From positions 1 through 5,900 of the forward strand of contig JALVZP010000339.1 of the NCBI GenBank assembly GCA_027037575.1: DNA of 5,900 nucleotides. The letters are read 5' to 3'. The DNA comes from Desulfobacterales bacterium. Lineage in GTDB: Bacteria > Desulfobacterota > DSM-4660 > Desulfatiglandales > JALVZP01. Below are positions 1 through 5,900 of this stretch, piece by piece. A program made the position numbers and the translations under genes. The notes under the pieces were generated by a model. That model made no database searches. It was not told the DNA's origin and saw only the letters and a list, made by a program, of their open reading frames with translations. Position 1 is the first letter of the stretch; each line of letters opens with the position of its first letter.

Positions 1-1
1 G

Positions 2-349
2 ATAAGAGAGGATGGAAGATCTAAGGTGGTAAGGGTCTTTCCAGGTGGTAGGATGTATTCAAAGATAAAGGAAAGATGTGGTAATGTGACAAATGGGATG
101 AGTATAAGTAAGAAGGGCTGTGGAATTATGTCTGCTTATAAGAGGATTTCCCTTGGAATACCTATTTCTATAAACAGGGAAGACCTCTATGGGCTTTGTG
201 CTATTCCAGGTATAGGACCTCATCTTACAGAGGAAATCATTTCTTACAGAAACAAACATGGAAGATTTAATAGTGTTAAAGAATTGTTGAATGTAAAAGG
301 GATAGGGGAAAGACTTTATAAGAAAATAAGGCCATTTGTAAGACTATAA
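2..349 (+). CDS. ComEA-like helix-hairpin-helix protein, 5' end outside the window
   Basis: The frame is open from the first complete codon and gives 115 residues before a TAA stop. The C-terminal half holds two helix-hairpin-helix motifs: one at about residues 61-83 with the turn PGIGP (69-73), and one at about 91-114 with the turn KGIGE (99-103). This tandem is the ComEA-type fold, which binds double-stranded DNA without sequence specificity. The stretch LGIPISIN (51-58) just before it is typical of short ComEA-like proteins. Residues 1-43 are basic, contain two Cys and resemble a linker. They use the same codons as the rest, so I favour a start upstream of the window. Starts at GTG 26, ATG 53 or ATG 128 are possible, but none has a good ribosome binding site. 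In ComEA proteins the N-terminus is usually a membrane anchor or signal peptide; that part is not visible, so a role in DNA uptake is only a suggestion. The stop lies one base before tsaD. Confidence 0.85.
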   Translation: MREDGRSKVVRVFPGGRMYSKIKERCGNVTNGMSISKKGCGIMSAYKRISLGIPISINREDLYGLCAIPGIGPHLTEEIISYRNKHGRFNSVKELLNVKGIGERLYKKIRPFVRL

Positions 350-350
350 A

Positions 351-1361
351 ATGCTTGTTCTTGGAATAGATACATCATGCGATGATACATCTGCCTCTGT
401 TGTAAAGGATGGAAGATGTGCACTATCCAATGTTGTCCATTCCCAGATAGAGCTTCATCATCCACATGGTGGTGTTGTTCCCGAGCTTGCATCAAGGGCT
501 CACTTAAGAAATATAGTTCCTGTAGTAAGTGAAGCCTTATCTAAGGCAGGTGTTAGCCTTGATGACATTGATGGGATAGCTGTTACAATAGGCCCTGGTC
601 TTATAGGATCACTTCTTGTAGGACTCTATTATGTGAAGGCAATCTCATATACCCGTAAGATCCCATTTGTTGGAATAAATCACTTAGAAGGTCACATACT
701 TTCCATCTTCTTGGAGGAAAGGGTTCCAGATTTCCCATTCATAGCACTTACTGTATCAGGTGGACATACATGCCTTTATTCAGTATCAGATTTTGGGAAA
801 TATAGGCTTCTTGGAAAGACCTTAGATGATGCAGCAGGAGAGGCATTTGATAAGGTTGCAAAGGTATTAGGACTCGGATATCCTGGAGGGATAGAGATAG
901 AAAGAGAAGCAAAAAAGGGTGATCCAAAAAAGATAAGCTTTCCTCGTCCCTATCTTTCAAAGGATTCCTTAGATTTTAGCTTTAGTGGTCTGAAGACTTC
1001 TGTCTCCCTTTTCTTTAAAAGATGGAGGGATGATCCTTCTCTTCAGAAGGAGGTAAGCATCTCAGATATTGCCGCCTCATTTCAGGATGCAGTAGTAGAT
1101 GTGCTGATAGAAAAGATAAGGAGGGCATTAAGAATAACAAATACGAAGGATGTCGTTGTTGCAGGTGGAGTTGCATGTAATAAGAGGCTTAGAGAGAGAT
1201 TGCTAAATGAACTAAATGCAAGGATATATTTTCCAAGACCAGAGTTTTGCACAGACAATGGTGCAATGATAGCAGTTGCTGGCTATCATAGGTTAAGGAA
1301 AGGGGAAAGGGCAGATCTCTATACAGACGCAAGGAGCAGATATCCCATATCAGAGATATGA
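351..1361 (+). CDS. tsaD: tRNA N6-adenosine threonylcarbamoyltransferase TsaD
   Basis: TsaD transfers the threonylcarbamoyl group from threonylcarbamoyl-AMP to A37 of tRNAs that read ANN codons, in the cytoplasm and together with TsaB and TsaE. Those partners are not in the window. The 336-residue length is normal. The ASKHA-fold N-terminal motif GIDTSCDDTS lies at 5-14, followed by GGVVPELASRAH (40-51), GPGLIGSLLVG (81-91), the metal-binding HxxxH of NHLEGH (H111, H115), SGGHT (136-140), DDAAGEAFDKVAK (159-171), FSFSGLKT (209-216), AGGVACN (271-277) and CTDNGAMIA (300-308), whose D302 is the third metal ligand. Residues 7 and 12 are Asp where E. coli has Glu. The ATG lies one base after the preceding stop and has no clear Shine-Dalgarno sequence, so translation probably depends on the upstream gene. 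The end overlaps the rsmA start by 4 bases. The family assignment is secure. Confidence 0.98.
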   Translation: MLVLGIDTSCDDTSASVVKDGRCALSNVVHSQIELHHPHGGVVPELASRAHLRNIVPVVSEALSKAGVSLDDIDGIAVTIGPGLIGSLLVGLYYVKAISYTRKIPFVGINHLEGHILSIFLEERVPDFPFIALTVSGGHTCLYSVSDFGKYRLLGKTLDDAAGEAFDKVAKVLGLGYPGGIEIEREAKKGDPKKISFPRPYLSKDSLDFSFSGLKTSVSLFFKRWRDDPSLQKEVSISDIAASFQDAVVDVLIEKIRRALRITNTKDVVVAGGVACNKRLRERLLNELNARIYFPRPEFCTDNGAMIAVAGYHRLRKGERADLYTDARSRYPISEI

Positions 1362-2185
1362 CAAGGCCAAAGAAGTCCTTAGGACAGCATTTTCTCGTAG
1401 ATAAGAACATTATTGAAAAGATAATCAGATACGCAAGGCTAAAGCAAGACGATATTGTAATTGAAATTGGAGCAGGTCATGGAGAGCTTACTATTCCTTT
1501 ATCAGAGCATGTATCTCAAGTCTTTGCAATAGAAAAGGATCCAGGTCTCTGTTACAAGCTAAGAAAGAGGATAGGAGAAGAAAGGATAAGGAATATAAAG
1601 GTGATAAGGGGGGACATACTAAAATTGGATCTAAGGGAGATAGAGGATTTTCCTAAGAGACCTGTCGTCATGGGAAATATTCCCTATAATATCTCATCTC
1701 TGATCTTAAAAAAGCTTATCTCTTCAAAGGAGATGATTGAAAGGGCAATTTTGATGTTTCAATTAGAGTATGCAAAAAGGCTCGTTGCATCTCCTGGAAC
1801 AAAGGATTATGGCTCACTTACACTTCTTGTCTCATATCATGCAACTGTAAAGGAGCTTTTTTCTGTGTCCAAGAATGTATTTTTTCCAAGACCATCTGTA
1901 GATTCTATGGTCGTGGAGATTGTGTTTGATAAGAGATATCCAGAATCTGAGGAGGCAGTATTTAGATTTGTTGTAAATGCAGCATTTTCACATAGGAGGA
2001 AGAACATATTAAACTCCCTGTTCGAGTATATGAAAGGATCAGGGATAAGGAAGGGAGGGATAAGGAATGTCCTTCTTTCCTCCAATATAAGTCCAGAATT
2101 GAGGGCAGAGAACCTGTCCATAGAAGACTTCTTAAGGCTTTCAGAAAAAATGAAGAAATACCTTCCTAAGGAGCAGGTGGAATGA
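1358..2185 (+). CDS. rsmA: 16S rRNA (adenine1518-N6/adenine1519-N6)-dimethyltransferase RsmA (KsgA)
   Basis: RsmA uses S-adenosylmethionine to dimethylate two adjacent adenines in the loop of 16S rRNA helix 45, a late checkpoint in small-subunit assembly. The 275-residue length is typical. The N-terminal signature KKSLGQHFL is at 5-13. SAM motif I EIGAGHG is at 36-42, the acidic residue binding the ribose is E59 in AIEKD, and D86 in RGD binds near the adenine. The catalytic motif NIPYNIS is at 107-113; the commonest form is NLPY, so this is a mild variant. FFPRPSVDS (175-183) and the SHRRKN segment (211-216) before the C-terminal helical domain complete the family pattern. The ATG sits in an ATGA overlap with the tsaD stop. 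The nearest purine-rich site, AAGGAG at 1331-1336, is about 21 bases upstream and too far for normal use, so coupled re-initiation is likely. Every Arg codon I read in this gene is AGA or AGG. Confidence 0.97.
   Translation: MTRPKKSLGQHFLVDKNIIEKIIRYARLKQDDIVIEIGAGHGELTIPLSEHVSQVFAIEKDPGLCYKLRKRIGEERIRNIKVIRGDILKLDLREIEDFPKRPVVMGNIPYNISSLILKKLISSKEMIERAILMFQLEYAKRLVASPGTKDYGSLTLLVSYHATVKELFSVSKNVFFPRPSVDSMVVEIVFDKRYPESEEAVFRFVVNAAFSHRRKNILNSLFEYMKGSGIRKGGIRNVLLSSNISPELRAENLSIEDFLRLSEKMKKYLPKEQVE
2168..2173 (+). promoter_or_regulatory. Ribosome binding site of surE
   Basis: AAGGAG lies inside the last codons of rsmA, 8 bases before the surE ATG. It is the only well-placed Shine-Dalgarno sequence in the operon within this window. 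It supports the start at 2182 and suggests surE can be initiated independently as well as by coupling. Confidence 0.75.
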
Positions 2186-2964
2186 AGAGGTTAAAGATAC
2201 TACTCACAAATGATGACGGAATCTATGCAAATGGACTATACTGCCTCTATAATGAGCTAAAAAAGGATCACGAAATCCACATCGTTGCACCATATTCAGA
2301 GATGAGCGCAGTTGGTCATGCAATTACCCTTAACTCTCCCTTAAGGATTCAGGAGATATACAGGGATGGCAAATTTTATGGATATGCAGTTACTGGAACG
2401 CCAGCAGATTGCGTAAAGATAGCTGTTCAGGAGCTGATGAAGGACGATCCTCCAGATATTGTGCTATCAGGTATAAACCTGGGAGCAAATGTGGGAATAG
2501 ATGTTCTCTACTCAGGAACCGTTTCTGCTGCAACAGAAGGGGCATATCTTGGAATAAAGTCTGCTGCTATATCCCTTGCAACCAGAAAGGATCCAGATTT
2601 TTCCTTTGCAAGCAGATTTAGTAGACAGATAATAAGGTTTTTACTTGAAAACAATCTTGATAGAGGAGTTGCACTGAATGTAAATGTCCCCGCTGTCCCA
2701 GAGGAGATGATAAAAGGAGTTGTTTTCACAAGACAGGCAATAACGAAGTATAGGGAATATTTTGAAAAGAGAATAGATCCAAGGGGGAATGTCTATTACT
2801 GGCTTGCAGGGGAGATCATATTAGAAGAAAATGGCAGGATGGATACAGACATAATTGCACTTCAGAATAACATGATAACAATTACTCCTATCAGCTGTGA
2901 TATGACGAGTAATAAGACACTGGAAAGGCTGAAGAAGAATCAGCCCTTCCAGTGGAGGATTTAG
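2182..2964 (+). CDS. surE: 5'/3'-nucleotidase SurE
   Basis: SurE is a divalent-metal-dependent cytoplasmic phosphatase that removes phosphate from nucleoside 5'- and 3'-monophosphates; some members also cut short polyphosphate. It is associated with stationary-phase and stress survival. The 260-residue length fits the family. The N-terminal LLTNDDGIYANGL (7-19) carries the metal-binding Asp pair D11 and D12. S42 in EMSAVGHAIT (40-49) and N99 in SGINLGANVG (96-105) are the other expected metal-site residues. TGTPADCVK (71-79) and YSGTVSAATEG (110-120) are further family signatures. The ATG overlaps the rsmA stop by 4 bases and has a good ribosome binding site. The gene closes the operon: its TAG overlaps the stop codon of the opposing PFOR gene. 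Its last codons also form a strong inverted repeat that probably serves the opposite strand. Placement after tsaD and rsmA gives no direct clue to its physiological substrate. Confidence 0.97.
   Translation: MKRLKILLTNDDGIYANGLYCLYNELKKDHEIHIVAPYSEMSAVGHAITLNSPLRIQEIYRDGKFYGYAVTGTPADCVKIAVQELMKDDPPDIVLSGINLGANVGIDVLYSGTVSAATEGAYLGIKSAAISLATRKDPDFSFASRFSRQIIRFLLENNLDRGVALNVNVPAVPEEMIKGVVFTRQAITKYREYFEKRIDPRGNVYYWLAGEIILEENGRMDTDIIALQNNMITITPISCDMTSNKTLERLKKNQPFQWRI
2908..2954 (-). terminator. Probable intrinsic terminator of the PFOR gene, inside surE
   Basis: An inverted repeat pairs 2918-2932 with 2940-2954 around a 7-base loop (2933-2939). Fourteen of 15 positions are Watson-Crick pairs. 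The exception is A2926 against C2946, which becomes a U-G wobble in RNA made from the - strand, so the stem is unbroken only in the PFOR transcript. In that direction it starts 6 bases after the PFOR stop and is followed by TCTTATTACT, with 6 T in 10. The T-tract is imperfect, so efficiency is uncertain. On the + strand the same hairpin lies before the surE stop, where ribosomes would open it. Confidence 0.65.
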
Positions 2965-5900
2965 CCCTGAGCAAGTTTTTTAAGAAACTCTAACCTTTCA
3001 CGAGTCTCTATTTCTGCCATTTCAAATAGCTTTTCAGCCATGTCAGGGAATGTCCTTGTAAGTGCAGAGTATCTCACCTCACCAAGCAGGAATTCCTTAA
3101 GGCTCATCTTTGGATCCTTTGAATCAAGTATAAATGGATTCTTCCCTTCCTTTTTAAGCCTTGGATCATATCTGTATAGGACCCAGTATCCTGCATCAAC
3201 TGCCTTTTGCTGCTCCCTCTGGCTCTTTCCCATGTCTATTCCATGGTTTATGCAGGGTGCATAGGCAATAATCAGGGATGGTCCTGGGTAGCTTTCTGCC
3301 TCTATAAGGGATTTGAGCAGCTGATTCTTATTTGCTCCCATGGCAACAGATGCAACATAGATATATCCATATGTCATGGCCATAAGGCCTAAGTCCTTTT
3401 TCTTAAACTGCTTTCCCTTTGCAGCAAATTTTGCTGTTGCTCCTAAGGGTGTTGACTTAGATGCCTGCCCTCCTGTGTTGGAATACACCTCTGTGTCCAG
3501 GACAAGCACATTCACATCATTTCCCATGGCAAGCACATGATCCAATCCACCAAAACCTATATCATATGCCCATCCATCTCCTCCAATAATCCAGATGGAC
3601 TTCTTTGTAAACATATCTGACATGTCCATGATCTTAGAGATAATATCCTTGTGCCTGGTATTTGTCTCAAGCTCTTTCCTTAGCGCCTCCTTTATCTTCT
3701 TGCTGAGCTCCTTTGATCTTTCTGCATCATTCATATTTTCAAGCCATTCCTTAAAGAGAGACTTCAGTTCATCTGAGATATCAAGCCCAATTGCCTCCCT
3801 TATCATATCAGCAAGCATTTCCCTTTTCTGATTTACTCCAAGTGCAATCCCAAAACCAAACTCTGCATTATCTTCAAAAAGGGAGTTTGCCCAGGCAGGC
3901 CCATGTCCATCCTTGTTTGTCGTATATGGGAATGATGGGACAGAACCACCATATATGGAGGAACATCCCGTTGCATTTGCAATTATCATCCTGTCTCCAA
4001 AAAGCTGTGTAACAAGCTTTATATAAGGTGTTTCTCCACATCCAGCACACGCACCAGAAAATTCAAATAGGGGTTGCCTGAACTGGCTTCCCTTCACACT
4101 TGTTGGAGGCATAAGATTGTCAAGGACAGGAAGCTTTGAAGCAAATATATGATTTGGAACCTGATCCTTCGTCTGAGTATTGAGTGGCTTCATTACAAGT
4201 GCCTTTTTCTTTGCAGGACATACATCTACACAGTTTCCACATCCTGTGCAATCCAGGACACTTACCTGTATCCTAAATTTTAGCCCTTTGAGTTCCTTCC
4301 CTACTGCATCTATTGTAACAAAGCTTTCTGGTGCATCCTTCAAATCCTCTGGCCTTGCAAGGACAGGCCTTATAACAGCATGTGGACATACAAATGCACA
4401 CTGATTACACTGGATGCAGTTTTCTGGTTGCCATTCAGGAACATTTATAGCAATTCCCCTTTTCTCATACTTTGTTGTCCCTGTAGGAAATACACCATCA
4501 GGTGGCATAAGGCTTACAGGAAGTGTGTCTCCTTTTTGTGCAAGCATTGGCCTCATAATCTTTGTTACAAACTCTGGGACACCTTCTTCCTCTTCCCATA
4601 ACTTTATATATTCCTCATGTCCTGCCTGTGCCCAGCTTTCTGGATATTTCACCTCCTGAAGTGCATCAAGTGCCCTATCAACTGCCTCTATGTTCTTTCT
4701 GACAATATCCTCACCCTTCTTTCCATATGTCTTTACTATTGCCTCTTTCATCTGCTTTATTGCCTCATCTGGTGGAAGAACACCTGAGATCTTAAAGAAT
4801 GCTGCCTGCATTATGACATTTATCCTTCCACCAAGACCAACCTCTTGTGCTATCTTTACTGCATCTATGTTATAGAACTTCAACTTTTTCTGGGCTATTG
4901 TCCTCTTTATATGATCAGGAAGCATCTTTTCCATCTCTTCTAAGGTTGTCCAAGGAGAATTAAGCAAGAATATTCCACCTTCCTTTATTCCTTCTAAGAC
5001 ATCATATTTATAGACAAAAGTAGGATTATGACATGCAATAAAGTCTGCCTTTGTAATGAGATAAGGTGATTTTATCCTGTGTGGAGAAAAGCGAAGATGA
5101 GATATTGTTGTTCCACCTGATTTCCTTGCATCATATGCAAAATATCCCTGTGCATAAAGTGGAGTATTTTCTCCAATTATCTTTATTGTGTTCTTATTTG
5201 CACCAACTGTTCCATCTGAACCAAATCCCCAGAATTTACAACTTATTGTTCCTTCTGGAGATGTGTCTATCTCTTCTCCAAGCTCTAAGGAAGTATGTGT
5301 AACATCATCATTTATACCTACTGTAAAATGATCCTTCGGAGATTCCTCTTGCAGATTATCAAATACTGCCTTTACCATTGTTGGTGTAAAGTCTTTGCTT
5401 GAAAGCCCATATCTTCCACCAATAATAAGAGGTGCATTTTCCACACCAAAAAATGCTGTGCATACATCCTGATAAAGTGGCTCACCTACAGCACCAGGAA
5501 TCTTTACCCTATCTAATACTGCAATCCTTTTTACAGTAGGTGGAACAACCCTTAGGAAGTGTTCTTTTGAAAATGGAAGATAGAGTCTTACCTTTATAAG
5601 TCCTACCCTTTCTCCCTGCTTTACAAGATAATCAACAGTTTCTTCTATTACATCACAGCTTGATGCCATAGAGACAATTACCCTGTCTGCCTCAGGATCC
5701 CCTACATAGTCAAAGAGATTGTATCTCCTTCCTGTAATATCACTTACCTTCTCCATCTCCTCCTGAACAATCCGAGGCACTTTTGCATAAAATGGGTTGC
5801 ATGCCTCTCTATTCTGGAAGAATATATCAGGATTTTGTGCTGTCCCCCTTGTCTGAGGATGTTCTGGATCAAGGCATCTCTTCTTGAATCTCTCTATTGC
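2961..5900 (-). CDS. nifJ: Pyruvate:ferredoxin (flavodoxin) oxidoreductase, N-terminus outside the window
   Basis: PFOR converts pyruvate and CoA to acetyl-CoA and CO2, passing two electrons to ferredoxin or flavodoxin; it is a central cytoplasmic enzyme of anaerobes. The frame is open to the window edge and gives 979 residues. The GTG at 5780 is an internal Val, because the 40 codons before it encode the conserved DPEHPQTRGTAQNPDIFFQ region. By comparison with Desulfovibrio africanus PFOR, about 190 N-terminal residues are missing. Visible regions include the CoA-domain motif GGRYGLSSKDFTP (161-173), two ferredoxin-type 4Fe-4S sites (C495, C498, C501, C505 and C551, C554, C557, C561), proximal-cluster cysteines C618, C621, C646 and C883, and the thiamine diphosphate motif from GDG (774-776) to the Asn of YSNTGGQ (806-812). 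All cluster ligands are present. The protein ends soon after the last core segment and lacks the extra C-terminal domain known from D. africanus. The symbol por is also used. The gene converges on surE with overlapping stops. Confidence 0.97.
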   Translation of the reverse strand, partial: AIERFKKRCLDPEHPQTRGTAQNPDIFFQNREACNPFYAKVPRIVQEEMEKVSDITGRRYNLFDYVGDPEADRVIVSMASSCDVIEETVDYLVKQGERVGLIKVRLYLPFSKEHFLRVVPPTVKRIAVLDRVKIPGAVGEPLYQDVCTAFFGVENAPLIIGGRYGLSSKDFTPTMVKAVFDNLQEESPKDHFTVGINDDVTHTSLELGEEIDTSPEGTISCKFWGFGSDGTVGANKNTIKIIGENTPLYAQGYFAYDARKSGGTTISHLRFSPHRIKSPYLITKADFIACHNPTFVYKYDVLEGIKEGGIFLLNSPWTTLEEMEKMLPDHIKRTIAQKKLKFYNIDAVKIAQEVGLGGRINVIMQAAFFKISGVLPPDEAIKQMKEAIVKTYGKKGEDIVRKNIEAVDRALDALQEVKYPESWAQAGHEEYIKLWEEEEGVPEFVTKIMRPMLAQKGDTLPVSLMPPDGVFPTGTTKYEKRGIAINVPEWQPENCIQCNQCAFVCPHAVIRPVLARPEDLKDAPESFVTIDAVGKELKGLKFRIQVSVLDCTGCGNCVDVCPAKKKALVMKPLNTQTKDQVPNHIFASKLPVLDNLMPPTSVKGSQFRQPLFEFSGACAGCGETPYIKLVTQLFGDRMIIANATGCSSIYGGSVPSFPYTTNKDGHGPAWANSLFEDNAEFGFGIALGVNQKREMLADMIREAIGLDISDELKSLFKEWLENMNDAERSKELSKKIKEALRKELETNTRHKDIISKIMDMSDMFTKKSIWIIGGDGWAYDIGFGGLDHVLAMGNDVNVLVLDTEVYSNTGGQASKSTPLGATAKFAAKGKQFKKKDLGLMAMTYGYIYVASVAMGANKNQLLKSLIEAESYPGPSLIIAYAPCINHGIDMGKSQREQQKAVDAGYWVLYRYDPRLKKEGKNPFILDSKDPKMSLKEFLLGEVRYSALTRTFPDMAEKLFEMAEIETRERLEFLKKLAQG

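Noticed and set aside
1..24. Possible tail of another upstream gene ending at TAA 22-24
   Set aside because: Only seven codons are visible and nothing supports them; the frame starting at base 2 continues into the recognised domain and explains the region better.
59..259. 66-codon open frame on the - strand opposite the helix-hairpin-helix gene
   Set aside because: It lies across the recognised HhH coding sequence and shows no family features. Similar antisense frames over tsaD, rsmA and surE were dismissed for the same reason.
1331..1336. AAGGAG as the ribosome binding site of rsmA
   Set aside because: It is about 21 bases before the ATG, beyond normal spacing, and no usual start codon lies closer in frame; the ATGA overlap explains initiation better.
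2945..2981. Short CCTTCC/GGAGG hairpin plus T6 as a surE terminator
   Set aside because: The stem is five pairs including a wobble, and it is separated from the T6 run by 17 bases, so it does not fit an intrinsic terminator.
3949..3958. Palindrome CCATATATGG as an operator
   Set aside because: It is deep inside the PFOR coding sequence, encodes the conserved region just after C646, and has no promoter-like context.
3040..5302. Several 60-80 codon open frames on the + strand across the PFOR gene
   Set aside because: They are antisense to a fully conserved enzyme, have no recognisable domains and are expected by chance opposite purine-rich coding sequence.
5778..5780. GTG as the start of a 939-residue PFOR
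   Set aside because: The 40 codons upstream to the window edge are in frame and encode strongly conserved PFOR sequence (RGTAQNPD and following), so the GTG is an internal valine.

Overview
The window reads as a compact stretch of a bacterial chromosome. It holds four + strand genes packed head to tail (a ComEA-like helix-hairpin-helix protein, tsaD, rsmA, surE), facing one large - strand gene for pyruvate:ferredoxin oxidoreductase (PFOR). Both outer genes are cut by the window edges. There is essentially no intergenic DNA, so no long non-coding stretch needs describing. I see no RNA gene, mobile element, CRISPR array or origin.

Organism: RsmA of the bacterial type and SurE point to a bacterium. 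The single-chain PFOR points to anaerobic or fermentative pyruvate metabolism. GC looks a little above 40% by eye. Arginine is written almost only as AGA/AGG, and the coding strand of each gene is purine-rich, a style common in thermophilic or slow-growing anaerobes. This suggests a lineage type but does not name a phylum.

Layout: positions 2-349 carry the end of the helix-hairpin-helix protein. tsaD starts one base after its stop. tsaD and rsmA overlap by 4 bases, and rsmA and surE overlap by 4 bases, both through ATGA. This implies one transcript with coupled translation. TsaD makes the t6A modification on ANN-decoding tRNAs and RsmA dimethylates 16S rRNA, so the middle of the operon serves translation quality. 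SurE is a nucleotide phosphatase, and the first protein probably binds DNA. No functional link between these last two and the RNA-modifying pair is visible beyond co-transcription.

From 2961 to the right edge runs the PFOR gene on the - strand, and its frame is open through base 5900. The visible 979 residues cover most of the enzyme, including the two ferredoxin-type clusters, the proximal cluster cysteines and the thiamine diphosphate site. Roughly the first 190 residues lie outside the window.

The most notable non-standard feature is at the convergent junction. The surE and PFOR stop codons overlap, and a 15-position stem with a T-rich tail lies inside the surE coding end, placed and oriented as the intrinsic terminator of the PFOR transcript. 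I do not see a new multi-gene system here; the genes are well-known families in ordinary form.
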